Assembly (NCBI RefSeq): GCF_001886715.1
Contig: NZ_CP018082.1
Location: forward strand, 5,208,001 to 5,272,000
From: Nocardia mangyaensis
Lineage (GTDB): Bacteria; Actinomycetota; Actinomycetes; Mycobacteriales; Mycobacteriaceae
Reading direction: 5' to 3'
Length of the DNA stretch: 64,000 nucleotides
In this document: one piece after another, positions 1-9,771 of the stretch
How the letters are laid out: each line of letters begins with the position of its first letter
Position numbering within the stretch: position 1 is the first letter of the stretch
The notes under the pieces: generated by a model
Told to the model about the DNA's origin: nothing
What the model saw: only the letters and a program-made list of their open reading frames with translations
The model's database searches: none
Program-made: the position numbers and the translations under genes

Positions 1-1
1 G

Positions 2-922
2 CAGGATCCGGTGCTCGCGGCCTGGATGCGAGTGTTCCCCGGCACTGTCGAACCCGAGGACGCGGTGAGCGAGGACCTGCGCGCGCACTTCCGGTATCCG
101 GAGGACCTGTTCGTCATCCAGCGCGAGATGCTGGCCCGCTACCACGTGGACGAGCCGCGAGAGTTCTTCACCAACAACGCGTTCTGGTCCGTGCCCAGTG
201 ATCCGACCTCCGACACCAATCCGCAGCAGCCACCGTTCTACGTACTGCTCGGCGACCCGGCACCCTCGTTCCGGCTCGCCAGCGCGATGGTCGGGTTCCG
301 TCGAGAATTCCTCTCCGCCTATATCTCCGTGCGGTCCGACCCCGAGGACTACGGCAAGTTCACGATTCTGCAGCTGCCCACCGACACCCTCACCCAGGGG
401 CCACAGCAGATCCAGAACTCGATGATCTCCGACACCAGAGTGGCTTCCGAGCGAACGCTGCTCGAACGATCGAACCGGATCCAGTACGGCAATCTGCTGA
501 CGCTGCCGATCGCCGACGGCGGGGTGCTGTATGTGGAACCGCTGTTCACCGAACGGATTTCGACGAGCCCGAACGGGTCGACCTTCCCGCAGTTGGCGCG
601 GGTGCTGGTGAGTTACCGCGAGCCGGGCACCGGCGGGGTGCGAGTCGGTTATGCCCCGACCCTGGCCGAGGCGTTGGATCAGGTCTTCGGCCCCGCGACC
701 GGCAATCTGGCCACCGCGCCCGGTGGAAGTCCCGCCGCGCCGCCACCGCCGGGCCGACCGGAGGCGCCGCCCGAGGAACCCGGCGAGGACGCGCCGACGG
801 TGGCGCCGCCCGTGCTCGACGAGGCGGCGATCGCTCGGCTGGAGGCGGAGCTGGACGCGGCCCGGCGCGCGCTCGACCGGCTCGAACAGCAGCTCGGTGA
901 GGTGCTGCGGCCCGGCGAGTGA
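2..922 (+). CDS. UPF0182 family membrane protein, C-terminal part (5' truncated by window)
   Basis: The reading frame is open from the first base, so the gene begins upstream. About 306 residues remain; family members (Rv3193c type) are roughly 950-1000 residues with N-terminal membrane helices and a large extracytoplasmic part. This piece holds the conserved soluble portion, with stretches such as HFRYPEDLF near the start and NLLTLPIADGGVLYVEPLF in the middle. An Ala/Pro/Glu-rich linker follows, and then a short coiled-coil-like tail (LEAELDAARRALDRLEQQL). No enzymatic role is established for the family. A 117-bp gap separates it from hen1. Confidence 0.9.
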   Translation, partial: QDPVLAAWMRVFPGTVEPEDAVSEDLRAHFRYPEDLFVIQREMLARYHVDEPREFFTNNAFWSVPSDPTSDTNPQQPPFYVLLGDPAPSFRLASAMVGFRREFLSAYISVRSDPEDYGKFTILQLPTDTLTQGPQQIQNSMISDTRVASERTLLERSNRIQYGNLLTLPIADGGVLYVEPLFTERISTSPNGSTFPQLARVLVSYREPGTGGVRVGYAPTLAEALDQVFGPATGNLATAPGGSPAAPPPPGRPEAPPEEPGEDAPTVAPPVLDEAAIARLEAELDAARRALDRLEQQLGEVLRPGE

Positions 923-1039
923 GGGGGTCGCTCCGACGGGCGCAGTGCGGTCAGCTCGGCGGCGACGATGAGTGGGCGTCGTCTGCGACCCCTGGGCCGG
1001 TCGGGAAAACCAGTGGATTGGCCGTGACAAGATCAATCA

Positions 1040-2437
1040 GTGCTGTTGACGATCTCCACGACCCATTCACCCGCGACCGATCTCGGGTACCTGCTGGTCA
1101 AACACCCCGACCGGGTGCAGTCGTTCGAAACGACCGGCGGGACGGCACATGTCTTCTACCCGCGCGCCGATGTCGAGCGCTGCACGGTCGCCCTGCTGCT
1201 CGAGATCGACCCGGTGGAGTTGGCGCGACCGGCCAAGGGCCACCACGGTTCCGCGCTGGGACGGTATGTCAACGACCGACCCTATGTGGCGTCGAGCCTG
1301 CTGTCGGTGGCCCTGGGCAAGGTGTTCCGGTCGGCGCTCAACGGCACCAGCCGTGATCGCGCCGAGCTGGCGGACACCGCGATTCCGCTCGAGATCGAGG
1401 TGCCCGCCGTGCCGTGCCGTGGCGGCGGCGCGATCGTGGAGCGGCTGTTCGCGCCGCTGGGCTGGACCGTCACGACGACGACGGTGCCGCTGGACCCGGA
1501 GTTCCCGGATTGGGGCGATTCGCCCTACATCCAGCTGCGGCTGACCGGCACGCTGCGATTGGCCGACGCGCTCAATCACCTCTACGTGCTGCTGCCGGTG
1601 CTCGACGACGCCAAGCACTACTGGGTCGATCAGGACGAGGTCGACAAGCTGTTGCGCGCCGGTGACGGCTGGCTCGGCGACCACCCCGATCGAGAGTTGA
1701 TCGCCCGGCGCTACCTGGCCGGACGACGCTCGCTGACCCAGTCCGCGCTCGAACGCCTGCGCGGGGTGGACGAGCAGGCCGAGGACGTGGACGCACCCGC
1801 CGACGCCGTCGAGCGCGCCGAAGCCGCCGAGCGGCGCACGCCGTTGGTCCGGCTGCGCACCGCCGCCGTGCTCGCCGCGCTGGCCGAATCCGGCGCGGCC
1901 CGCGTCCTCGATCTCGGTTGTGGTCCCGGCGCGCTGCTGCTCGCCCTCGATGCCGAACCCCGCTACACCCGGATCGTCGGCGCTGATGTGTCCGCGGCCG
2001 CCCTGGCCATCGCGGAACGACGGTTGAAGTTCGACCGCAAGTCCGACCGGCAGCGCGCCCGGCTCACCCTGATCCAGACGGCGCTGACCTATCACGACGA
2101 CCGCCTGCGCGGCTTCGACGCGGCGGTGCTCATGGAGGTGATCGAGCACCTCGACGAGGCCCGGCTGCCCGCGCTCGAACGCGCCGTGTTCGGCCATGCC
2201 GCGCCCGGCGCGGTCATCGTGACCACGCCGAACGTGGAATACAACGCCCGCTACGAAACCCTCGACGGGCACCGTCACCACGATCACCGATTCGAGTGGA
2301 CCCGTGCGGAATTCGCCGCATGGAGTGCCCGCGTGGCCGAGACCTTCGGCTACACCGTCGACCTGCGTCCGGTCGGCGATCTCGACCAGGAGCTCGGCTC
2401 CCCCACCCAGCTCGCGTTCTTCCGGAGGGCCGCATGA
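1040..2437 (+). CDS. hen1: 3' terminal RNA ribose 2'-O-methyltransferase Hen1
   Basis: Bacterial Hen1, 465 residues. The N-terminal half (to about residue 240) is the bacterial Hen1-specific domain. The C-terminal half is a SAM methyltransferase: VLDLGCGPGALLLALD is the SAM-binding loop, EVIEHL supplies the metal-ligand Glu/Glu/His cluster, and TTPNVEYNARY plus HHDHRFEW complete the active site. Family knowledge: it 2'-O-methylates the 3' end of a cleaved RNA before ligation, so the repaired RNA resists re-cleavage. The TGA overlaps the ATG of pnkp (ATGA), indicating translational coupling in an RNA-repair operon. It starts with TTG or CTG in a GC-rich leader, and the exact start is the least certain point. 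Confidence 0.93.
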   Translation: MLLTISTTHSPATDLGYLLVKHPDRVQSFETTGGTAHVFYPRADVERCTVALLLEIDPVELARPAKGHHGSALGRYVNDRPYVASSLLSVALGKVFRSALNGTSRDRAELADTAIPLEIEVPAVPCRGGGAIVERLFAPLGWTVTTTTVPLDPEFPDWGDSPYIQLRLTGTLRLADALNHLYVLLPVLDDAKHYWVDQDEVDKLLRAGDGWLGDHPDRELIARRYLAGRRSLTQSALERLRGVDEQAEDVDAPADAVERAEAAERRTPLVRLRTAAVLAALAESGAARVLDLGCGPGALLLALDAEPRYTRIVGADVSAAALAIAERRLKFDRKSDRQRARLTLIQTALTYHDDRLRGFDAAVLMEVIEHLDEARLPALERAVFGHAAPGAVIVTTPNVEYNARYETLDGHRHHDHRFEWTRAEFAAWSARVAETFGYTVDLRPVGDLDQELGSPTQLAFFRRAA

Positions 2438-4959
2438 ATCTCGACATCCCCGAGCTCTCGCTCATCGCGCTGATCGGCATCTCCGGGTCCGGCAAGACCA
2501 CCTTCGCGCGCGAACACTTCAAGCCGACCGAGGTGCTGTCCTCGGACGTCTTCCGCGGCTTGGTCTCCGATGACGAGAACGACCAGTCCGCGACCAAGGA
2601 CGCCTTCGACGCGCTGCGCCACATCGCGGGGATCCGGTTGCGCGCGGGGCGACGGGTGGTCATCGACGCCACCAACGTGCAAAAGCACGCCCGTGCCGAA
2701 TTGGTCGCGCTGGCACGCTCTTTCGACGTGTTGCCGGTGGCGATCGTGCTCGACACCCCCGAGTCCGTCGCCTGGGAACGGACCCAGGGTCGCACCGATC
2801 GTGGCTTCGGTCGCGGGGTGTTGAAGCGGCAGAGCCAGGATCTGCGCCGGTCGCTGCGCGAGCTGGGCCGGGAGGGGTTCCGCAAGGTGCACATCGTGCG
2901 CGATCCGGCCGAGGTCGAGATCAGCTACCAGCGCGCGTGGAACGACCGGCGCGAGCTCACCGGCCCGTTCGACATCATCGGCGACGTGCACGGCTGCCGG
3001 TCCGAATTGGAGAGCCTGCTGGGCGAACTGGGCTGGGAGCTGGTCCGCGACGAGGCGGGCCGGGCTGTCGACGCCACCCATCCGGCGGGTCGCCAGGCGG
3101 TGTTCGTCGGTGATCTGGTCGACCGAGGTCCCGATTCGCCTGGCGTGCTGCGGCTGGTGATGGGGATGACGGCCAGCGGTGCGGCGCTGTGTGTGCCGGG
3201 CAATCACGAGCAGAAGCTGCTCCGGGCACTGCGCGGGCGCAAGGTGACGGTGTCGCACGGGCTGGCCGAGACGCTGGCCCAGCTCGAGCACGAGCCGCCG
3301 GAGTTCGTCGACGCGGCGGCGCGGTGGATCGACGAGCTGGTCAGTCACCTGCGGTTGGACGGCGGGAATCTGGTCGTCGCGCACGCGGGTCTGAAGCAGG
3401 AGTATCACGGGCGGGCGTCGGGGCGGGTGCGCGATTTCTGTCTGTACGGCGAAACCACCGGGGAGACAGACGAATACGGGCTGCCGGTGCGGTACCCGTG
3501 GGCGCGTGACTATCGGGGCGCGGCGATGGTCGTCTACGGGCATGTGCCGACCTCGAAGGTGGAGTGGGTCAACAACACCGTGTGCCTCGACACCGGTGCG
3601 GTGTTCGGTGGTGAGCTGACAGCCCTGCGCTATCCGGAGAAGACCTTCGTCGCGGTGCCGGCCGAGGACACGCACTACGAGCCGATCCGGCCGCTGGGTG
3701 AGGTGGAACCCGCGCGCGACGACACCACGCTGTCCCTCGCCGATGTCACCGGGCGCAGGCACCTGCGCACCGACTACGGCACGGTACTGGTCGACGCCGA
3801 GAGTTCCGCGGCGGCGCTCGAGGTGATGAGCCGGTTCGCGATCGACCCGCGCGCGCTGCTGTGGCTGCCGCCGACCATGTCACCGCCGTCGACGTCGACG
3901 GTCGAGGGCTACCTCGAGCACCCGACCGAGGCGTTCGCCGACTATCGCGCCGCGGGCGTGGACCGGGTCGTGTGCGAGGAGAAGCACATGGGCTCACGCG
4001 CCGTGCTGCTCGTCTGCCGCGATACCGACGTTGCCGCAACACGTTTCGGTATCGGCGACGGCTGTTCCGGGGCGATCCACACCCGGACCGGGCGCTCGTT
4101 CTTCGCCGATGCCGTACTGACCGAGACGCTGCTGACCCGGGTGCGCGCGGCGGCCGGACCGCTGTTCGACGAACTCGACACCGACTGGCTGCTGTTCGAC
4201 GGTGAGCTGCTGCCCTGGTCGGCCAAGGCCGGTGCGCTGATCCGCACGCAGTACGCCGCCACCGGCGCGGCCGCGCGCGCCGCACTGCCCGCAGCCGTGG
4301 CCACCCTCGATGCCGGTCTGGCGCGCGGGCTCGACCTCGGCGCCCTGCGCGATCGGACGGCCGCGCGCGCCACCCACGCCGAGGATTTCGTCGCCGCGTA
4401 TCGCCGATACTGCTGGCCGACAACCGATCTCGACGGCGTCCAGTTCGCGCCGTTCGCCCTGCTCGCCAGTGCGGGCGCCAGCCACGCCGGACGCGACCAC
4501 GGCTGGCACCTGGCGATCAGCGACCGGCTGGTCGAGGCCGACCCGTCGACCTTCCGCGCCACCGGCCGTCGGGTGGTCGACCTGTCCGACCCCGCCACCG
4601 AGGCGGAGGCCACCGCCTGGTGGCTCGCGCTGACCGAGGCGGGCGGCGAGGGCATGGTGATCAAGCCCCACGCCGGCCTGTCACACCGTGCCAACGGCAA
4701 GCTCGTCCAGCCCGGCATCAAATGCCGCGGCCGCGAGTACCTGCGCATCATCTACGGCCCCGACTACACCGCCCCCGACCACCTCACCCGCCTACGCGAG
4801 CGCGCCCTCAGCCGCAAACGCGGCCTCGCCCTGCGCGAACACGGCCTCGGCCTGGCCGCCCTGGACGCCGTCGCGACCGGCGAACCGCTGTGGCGGGTCC
4901 ACGAACTGGTCTTCGCGATCCTGGCGATGGAATCGGTCCCCACCGATCCCCGACTCTGA
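2434..4959 (+). CDS. pnkp: Polynucleotide kinase-phosphatase-ligase Pnkp
   Basis: This 841-residue three-domain RNA-repair enzyme starts at the ATG overlapping the hen1 stop. Residues 1-170 are a P-loop 5'-OH kinase (GISGSGKTTF near residue 15). Residues from about 180 are a calcineurin-type phosphatase (DIIGDVHGC, VFVGDLVDRGP, VPGNHEQK). The C-terminal half is an adenylyltransferase/ligase-like domain with the motif EEKHMGSRAVLL, whose Lys517 is the expected AMP-attachment residue; GEGMVIKP and KCRGREYLRIIYG come later. Family knowledge: Pnkp heals both ends of RNAs cut by ribotoxins and ligates them together with Hen1. All catalytic motifs are present, so the pair looks functional. Confidence 0.95.
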   Translation: MNLDIPELSLIALIGISGSGKTTFAREHFKPTEVLSSDVFRGLVSDDENDQSATKDAFDALRHIAGIRLRAGRRVVIDATNVQKHARAELVALARSFDVLPVAIVLDTPESVAWERTQGRTDRGFGRGVLKRQSQDLRRSLRELGREGFRKVHIVRDPAEVEISYQRAWNDRRELTGPFDIIGDVHGCRSELESLLGELGWELVRDEAGRAVDATHPAGRQAVFVGDLVDRGPDSPGVLRLVMGMTASGAALCVPGNHEQKLLRALRGRKVTVSHGLAETLAQLEHEPPEFVDAAARWIDELVSHLRLDGGNLVVAHAGLKQEYHGRASGRVRDFCLYGETTGETDEYGLPVRYPWARDYRGAAMVVYGHVPTSKVEWVNNTVCLDTGAVFGGELTALRYPEKTFVAVPAEDTHYEPIRPLGEVEPARDDTTLSLADVTGRRHLRTDYGTVLVDAESSAAALEVMSRFAIDPRALLWLPPTMSPPSTSTVEGYLEHPTEAFADYRAAGVDRVVCEEKHMGSRAVLLVCRDTDVAATRFGIGDGCSGAIHTRTGRSFFADAVLTETLLTRVRAAAGPLFDELDTDWLLFDGELLPWSAKAGALIRTQYAATGAAARAALPAAVATLDAGLARGLDLGALRDRTAARATHAEDFVAAYRRYCWPTTDLDGVQFAPFALLASAGASHAGRDHGWHLAISDRLVEADPSTFRATGRRVVDLSDPATEAEATAWWLALTEAGGEGMVIKPHAGLSHRANGKLVQPGIKCRGREYLRIIYGPDYTAPDHLTRLRERALSRKRGLALREHGLGLAALDAVATGEPLWRVHELVFAILAMESVPTDPRL

Positions 4960-4976
4960 CCGCTGACTCGAACCGC

Positions 4977-6098
4977 TCAGTGCAGGGTTTTCAGCATTGC
5001 CCCATCGAAGGGGGTGATGGATTCGGTGCGACCGGTGAGGGTTTTGATGGCCCATTCAGGGTCGGCGATGAGGGCCCGGCCCACAGCGACCAGGTCGAAT
5101 TCGTCGCGTTCGATGCGGTCGAGGAGTTGGTCGATGCCGGTGACGGCGGAGTTCTCGCCAGTGGCGAGGGCGCCGAAGAAGTCGCCGTCGAGGCCTACCG
5201 AGCCGACGGTGATGGTCGGCGCGCCGCTGATCTTCTTCACCCAACCGGCGAGGTTGAGGTCGGAGCCGTCGAATTCGGGCAGCCAGTAGCGGCGGGTGGA
5301 GGCGTGGAAGACGTCGGCGCCGGCCTCGACCAGCGGGGTGAGGATGGTGTCGAGTTCCTGAGGGTTCTGCGCGAGTTTCGCCTCGTAGGCGCCCGACTTC
5401 CACTGCGACATGCGGAAGACGATCGGGAAGGCGTCCGAGACCGCCGCGCGGCAGGCCGCCACGATCTCGGCGGCGAAGCGGGTGCGGGCAAGGATGTCGC
5501 CGCCATAGGCGTCGGTGCGGCGGTTGGTGCCCGCCCAGAGGAACTGGTCGATGAGATAGCCGTGGGCGCCGTGCAACTCGATGCCGTCGAAGCCGAGGCG
5601 CTCGGCCGCGGCGGCCGCGGCGGCGAACGCGGCGACGACATCGTCGAGATCCCGCTGAGTCATGGCGCGGCCCTTGGGTTTACCGGTCAGCGAGATCCCG
5701 GAGGGTCCGACCGGCTGCGCGTCGGCGATCGGCGGGGCGCCCTCGGTGCGGGTGACCCCCACGTGCCACAGCTGCGGCATGATCGTGCCGCCCGCGCGAT
5801 GGACGGTGTCGACCACGTTCGACCAGCCGGCGAAGGCGTCCGCCCCGTAGAACCGTGGGATCTGGTCACTGGTACCGGCCGAGGCATGGTCGACGTAGGT
5901 GCCCTCGGTGATGATCAGCCCGACACCTCCGGCCGCGCGTCGACCGTAGTAGTCCGCCACGTCCTGACCGGGGACGCCGTCGGGCGAGAACTGCCTGGTC
6001 ATCGGCGCCATGGCGATGCGGTTGGGCGAGGTCGAGCCGCGCACCGTGAAGGGTCGCGCGAGCGCGTCGGCTGCCCGGTGGGCGTTCTCGTCGGTCAC
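4977..6098 (-). CDS. NADH:flavin oxidoreductase (old yellow enzyme family)
   Basis: This 373-residue TIM-barrel flavoenzyme starts at the GTG at 6098; the open frame runs further upstream to 6224, but the extra residues are arginine-rich and unlike the family. Motifs include NRIAMAPMTRQFSPDGVP at the FMN-binding start, GVGLIITEGT, the substrate-binding pair in GIELHGAHGYLIDQF, and PTITVGSVG plus LVAVGRALIADPEW near the C terminus. Members reduce the C=C bond of activated alkenes (enones, xenobiotics) with NAD(P)H. The physiological substrate cannot be read from sequence. It is convergent with pnkp (17-bp gap), so it is not part of the RNA-repair operon. Confidence 0.9.
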   Translation of the reverse strand: MTDENAHRAADALARPFTVRGSTSPNRIAMAPMTRQFSPDGVPGQDVADYYGRRAAGGVGLIITEGTYVDHASAGTSDQIPRFYGADAFAGWSNVVDTVHRAGGTIMPQLWHVGVTRTEGAPPIADAQPVGPSGISLTGKPKGRAMTQRDLDDVVAAFAAAAAAAERLGFDGIELHGAHGYLIDQFLWAGTNRRTDAYGGDILARTRFAAEIVAACRAAVSDAFPIVFRMSQWKSGAYEAKLAQNPQELDTILTPLVEAGADVFHASTRRYWLPEFDGSDLNLAGWVKKISGAPTITVGSVGLDGDFFGALATGENSAVTGIDQLLDRIERDEFDLVAVGRALIADPEWAIKTLTGRTESITPFDGAMLKTLH

Positions 6099-6198
6099 AT
6101 CGTGTCCTGTTCGCAGTCGGTCCGATCCACCGCCGGCAACACGCGCGCGAGTCGGCCGCATCCCGCGCCGGAGCCGATGTGACGAAGGTCTCCGCCGG

Positions 6199-6795
6199 TC
6201 AACGCCGACGGATGACGACTCCACTCATTCCCGAGATCGCCCCGTACAACCGGATCACCTGCCCGCCAGGGCGTTTCGGTGGCCCCGCTTTGTCCTTCAC
6301 GCTGGACCAGCCGATGGACTCGACATCGCCGTAGTCGATCGTGTGGTCGGCGCCGAGCATCAACTTGACCGTCGACACCGACACCTGCAGTTCGATATCG
6401 ACACTCGGACCAAGGAACTCGGCCTTGACGAAGTTCAGGTCGATCGTGCCCCACGAACCGATGATCAGCAGCCGCGCGGGCACCTGCCACAGACCCTTGC
6501 GACGGACCGTGGTCCAATCCGCCTCGATCTCCATCGGCGCCACGCCGACCGGCGCCGGCACCATCGCGCCCGGCCGCGCTACCGCATCGGGAAACAACTG
6601 TCCGGCAACGGGAAGCTGTGCCAGCACGCCGCGCAACTCACCGCGCGTCCGTGCGCTGTATGCCACCAGCGACCGCTCCTCGAACTCGGAGATCTCGAGA
6701 TATCCCGCGGCGAACGCGTCATTGAGCAACGCGATGGCGCGTTCACGCTCCGGGTTGCCGACCCGCAAATCGTCGTCAGGGAGTGATTCGGCCAT
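6199..6795 (-). CDS. DUF1707 (SHOCT-like) domain protein
   Basis: A 198-residue protein. The first 55 residues are a typical actinobacterial DUF1707 domain (DLRVGNPERERAIALLNDAF and YLEISEFEER). The remainder resembles the LiaF/cell-wall-stress C-terminal fold (GSWGTIDLNFVKAEF, DIELQVSVSTVKLML, GQVIRLYGAISGMSGVVIRR). There is no transmembrane segment. Family members are linked to envelope stress sensing, but the function here is inferred only. It lies upstream of the oxidoreductase gene on the same strand and is divergent from the secreted protein gene, sharing a 190-bp intergenic region. Confidence 0.8.
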   Translation of the reverse strand: MAESLPDDDLRVGNPERERAIALLNDAFAAGYLEISEFEERSLVAYSARTRGELRGVLAQLPVAGQLFPDAVARPGAMVPAPVGVAPMEIEADWTTVRRKGLWQVPARLLIIGSWGTIDLNFVKAEFLGPSVDIELQVSVSTVKLMLGADHTIDYGDVESIGWSSVKDKAGPPKRPGGQVIRLYGAISGMSGVVIRRR

Positions 6796-6985
6796 GAGTC
6801 ACACCCTAACGAAGACCGCCGGCGCGCCGTGCTGGGTCCATCTGCCACCTACCTCGCTACCGGAACCCCAGGTCAAGCCCTGGGTTTTCGGGGTACCAGC
6901 CCCGCGGGAACTGTGGAACGCTCCGCTTCACGGGTTCCTGGCGAGCGCCAGGGCTGACCACACCGAGACAAAGGACCACCGAACC

Positions 6986-7405
6986 ATGCGAATCGCAGGA
7001 CTGACCGCGCTCGCGGCGGGCGCACTGATCCTCCCCGCCTTCCTGGCACCCGCGGCCTCCGCGGAGGTGGAGGACATCACCATCTACTCCTACGGCAACA
7101 GCGAAGTACCCGTCGGCTGCGACTATGTAGGCGCCAACTGCAGCGTCATGGCCCGGATGTTCGGCCCCGACTACGCACTGCCCGCCACCGTGACCGTCAA
7201 CGGCCGCGAGCTCGATTCCCCGGAGCGCCTGGACTACCCGGACCTGCAACGCAGCGCGATCCGCGGCACCTGGCGCCCGCTGGCCAAGGGCACCTACACG
7301 ATCGTGGCCACCCAGGGCACCTCCACCAAGACCCTCGTCGTCGAGGTCACCGGTGACCCCCAACTCGGCAGCGGCTCGGCGGGACTGCTGCCCGGTTCCA
7401 GCTGA
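6986..7405 (+). CDS. Small secreted protein of unknown function
   Basis: 139 residues starting at ATG 6986, placed just before a clear Sec signal peptide (MRIAGLTALAAGALILPAFL, cleavage after ASA). The mature domain has two cysteines (GCDYVGANCSV), compatible with one disulfide, and ends in TYTIVATQGTSTKTLVVEVTG, an Ig/FN3-like beta-sandwich edge. The longer upstream open frame is rejected because it lacks a signal. A diverged copy of the last 46 codons lies 7 kb downstream at 14489-14626. I do not recognise a named family. Confidence 0.75.
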   Translation: MRIAGLTALAAGALILPAFLAPAASAEVEDITIYSYGNSEVPVGCDYVGANCSVMARMFGPDYALPATVTVNGRELDSPERLDYPDLQRSAIRGTWRPLAKGTYTIVATQGTSTKTLVVEVTGDPQLGSGSAGLLPGSS

Positions 7406-7459
7406 GGACCGGTTCGGTCGGTTCCAGGACGACAGCGGTTTCGCGGTCCGCCCAGTCGA

Positions 7460-8042
7460 CCATTTCCCTGGCCTGGCCGGGTCGGCCGCCGCCGTATGGC
7501 TGGCGGAGGCCGGCGGACAGGTGACCCTGCTCGAGCGGCGAGGTCGGCTCGGCGGCCGCACGCAGGCGATGCGGGTCGCCGAGGTGGACGACCTCGCCGA
7601 CAACGGCCAGCACGTCGTGGCCAGCGGGTACCGAAGCCTGTGGCGATACCTGGACAGCGTGGGCACTCGGCGCGGGACCGCTCGACCGGCGTGCGGCTCG
7701 CGGATGGCTCGACGGTCGAGGCCGACGCAGTGATCTGCGCGGTCCCGAACTCCGCCCTCGGCGGTCTCCTCGACGACCTGCCCCAACATGCCGAAATCTG
7801 TTCCGCCCGGAAGCCGCCGAGGCCCAGGTCGTGGCCGGTCACGTCGTGAGATGCCGAAGGCGACGTTCTCCCAGGTCGTCGGCACCGACAACCTGCGCTC
7901 CGGCCAGCGCGCCTCGGTCCCGAACCTGATGCTGGCGGGCGACTGGACCCGCACCGACTGGTCGGCCACGATGGCGAGCGCCGTCCAGAGCGCCGAACGT
8001 GCCGTCGAAGCGCTTCTCACGCAGCCGAACGGGAGCCGCTGA
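7460..8042 (+). pseudogene. Remnant of an HpnE-like squalene-associated FAD-dependent desaturase
   Basis: Three pieces in two frames read as one family. First, GLAGSAAAVWLAEAGGQVTL with LLERRGRLGGRTQAM (FAD-binding N terminus) and DNGQHVVASGYRSLWRYLD, to about 7675. Then, in another frame, VRLADGSTVEADAVICAVPN, to about 7800. Then SQVVGTDNLRSGQ and GDWTRTDWSATMASAVQSAE (FAD-proximal C terminus), ending at 8042. Intact family members are about 440-470 residues, and about 200 remain here, so there are large internal deletions plus at least two frameshifts. Family members act in squalene/hopanoid biosynthesis. Clearly non-functional. Confidence 0.75.
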
Positions 8043-8973
8043 GCCCGAGCCCGTCGCCTCGTCCACCCCGATCAACACGCCTGCGCGGTGGGCGTCCGAT
8101 CAGGGTCGCGCAGGTCGGTCGACTCCTCCTCGGCACCGATCAGGCGCGCGACGAGCACAGAACGAAGGCGCCAGGCTCCATCCGGTTGCATCGGGGAGGT
8201 GGTCGAACATCACCCGCACGCCCGCGTGCACTGTCTTGTGCGTCGCTTCCATCGCGACGCCCGCGTGGATCATTCGAGCAGGCCGACGCGGAACTCGGCC
8301 AGCGGTGCCGCGGTGTCATCACCGGCCAGCAGCCTGGTGGTCACCTCGCGGCCAATGCTCATCAACGCAGTGACCTCACGACGCACCACCGCGATGGGCA
8401 CCTGGGTAGGGCACTGCTGACGGGGATTCGGCTCATGATCGTGCCCGAGATCATCGATGCCGCGGGGAGACAGTCGGTCGCCGGTCGGCCCGCCAGCGTG
8501 ACCGAACGGGCCAACAGAATGCTGTCGGACATGCGCTGGTTTCCTACTTCCCGATAGTGCTCTCCATCGTGTGGTCTCGACAACCGCATGCCAATGGCGC
8601 TTCGCACCCGAATGACGTTCAGGTTGTGCACTAGGCACCACCAGCGACTGGATACGCGCACCACCTGTTCACCGAGATGGTCCTGTTGCTCCACCTGCCG
8701 CGGCTCGCCGCATCGATGAGCGACCTCTGCGCGCATCGCCGCCGGATCACCGCGAGATTCGACGACCCGAACATCTCACCTGAACAGGACCGCCAAGCAG
8801 GCCCGCGACGGGAGGTCTGACACCACGGCCACGGCGCTGATCCGCCGTCGGCATGCTCTGCACTATCGCATTCGGTATCCGAGTGAACACATGTACTATT
8901 TTTCCGTGACCAGCTCGGGCGCGCAGCCGCTACAGAGTTCGACCAGCTACGCTACTCCGCCGGGGTCGCGCCG
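8043..8973. other. Long non-coding stretch, probably decayed genes
   Basis: No convincing intact gene lies in these 930 bases. On the minus strand between about 8450 and 8110, short protein-like runs occur in shifting frames (VVRREVTALMSIGREVTTRL, then VHAGVRVMFDHLPDATGWSL, then VARLIGAEEESTDLRDPD). This suggests a frameshifted gene I cannot name. On the plus strand, 8660-8818 reads HHLFTEMVLLLHLPRLAASM and so on, ending in a stop, possibly another gene tail. The stretch sits between the HpnE remnant and the cyclase gene. Confidence 0.4.
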
Positions 8974-9771
8974 GTGACCACAGTCGTGATCACCGTGCTC
9001 GCGATCGTCGCCGCCGGTGAAGCCGTCGGCTTGATCACCCTGTCGATCCTGCTGGCCCGCAGTCGGCGCAAACGCCGAGCCCCGCGCCGGTCGACGACTA
9101 CGCAGCGGTTGGTGGTGGGCAGCCGCGAAGCGGTGCGAACCGCCTGGCAGGCCGCGGACCTGGTCCGGGCCAAAGGCTTTCGAGCCGCAGTGCTGACCTC
9201 CATCGAAGACCTCGCGGGCTGGGCACAGGTCGAACGTCCCGACCTGGCCAGGCTGGCCCCAGACGGCAACGTCGTGATCATGTTCTCCGACATCGAACAG
9301 TCGACCGCCCTGAACGAACAACTGGGCGACCGAGCCTGGGTCAAGCTGCTGGGACGCCACCATCGCCTGGTCGAACGATGCGTGCACAGCCACCAGGGTC
9401 ATGTGGTCAAGAACCAAGGTGACGGGTACATGATCGCCTTCGCCGCTCCCGATCGTGCGGTCCGATGCGGTGTGGCCATCCAGGCGGCATTGCACAAGGA
9501 TGTCGAATCGCGCAGCGAGACCGATTTCCGGGTCCGGATCGGTATCCACATGGGGACTTCCGTTCGCCGGGGCGATGATCTGTTCGGACGCAACGTCGCC
9601 ATGGCCGCGCGCGTCACCGCCCAGGCCGAGGGTGGCGAGGTCCTCATCAGCGAACCGGTGCTCGAGGCCATCGGCAGCAGGAGCGATCTCACCATCGGGA
9701 CGGCTCGTGACGCGACACTGAAGGGTCTGCGAGGCACGCACCGCCTCACCCCGGTGTGCGCGGCGCGCTGA
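8974..9771 (+). CDS. Membrane-anchored class III adenylate/guanylate cyclase
   Basis: 265 residues with a GTG start. One N-terminal transmembrane helix ([20 protein letters not shown]) precedes a basic juxtamembrane patch and a cyclase catalytic domain from about residue 95. [15 protein letters not shown] carries the first metal Asp, [12 protein letters not shown] is the dimer hairpin with the second metal Asp, and [21 protein letters not shown] holds the substrate and transition-state residues. Class III cyclases make cAMP or cGMP from the nucleoside triphosphate; ATP versus GTP preference is not assigned. The gene is intact while its neighbours on both sides are remnants. Confidence 0.88.
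   Translation: MTTVVITVLAIVAAGEAVGLITLSILLARSRRKRRAPRRSTTTQRLVVGSREAVRTAWQAADLVRAKGFRAAVLTSIEDLAGWAQVERPDLARLAPDGNVVIMFSDIEQSTALNEQLGDRAWVKLLGRHHRLVERCVHSHQGHVVKNQGDGYMIAFAAPDRAVRCGVAIQAALHKDVESRSETDFRVRIGIHMGTSVRRGDDLFGRNVAMAARVTAQAEGGEVLISEPVLEAIGSRSDLTIGTARDATLKGLRGTHRLTPVCAAR

Noticed and set aside
1067..2287. 406-codon minus-strand frame inside hen1
   Set aside because: Antisense shadow of a gene with complete methyltransferase motifs.
6880..6985. ECF-type promoter (GGAAC boxes) before the small secreted protein
   Set aside because: The boxes are present but spacing to any GTT-type -10 is not right, so it was not annotated.
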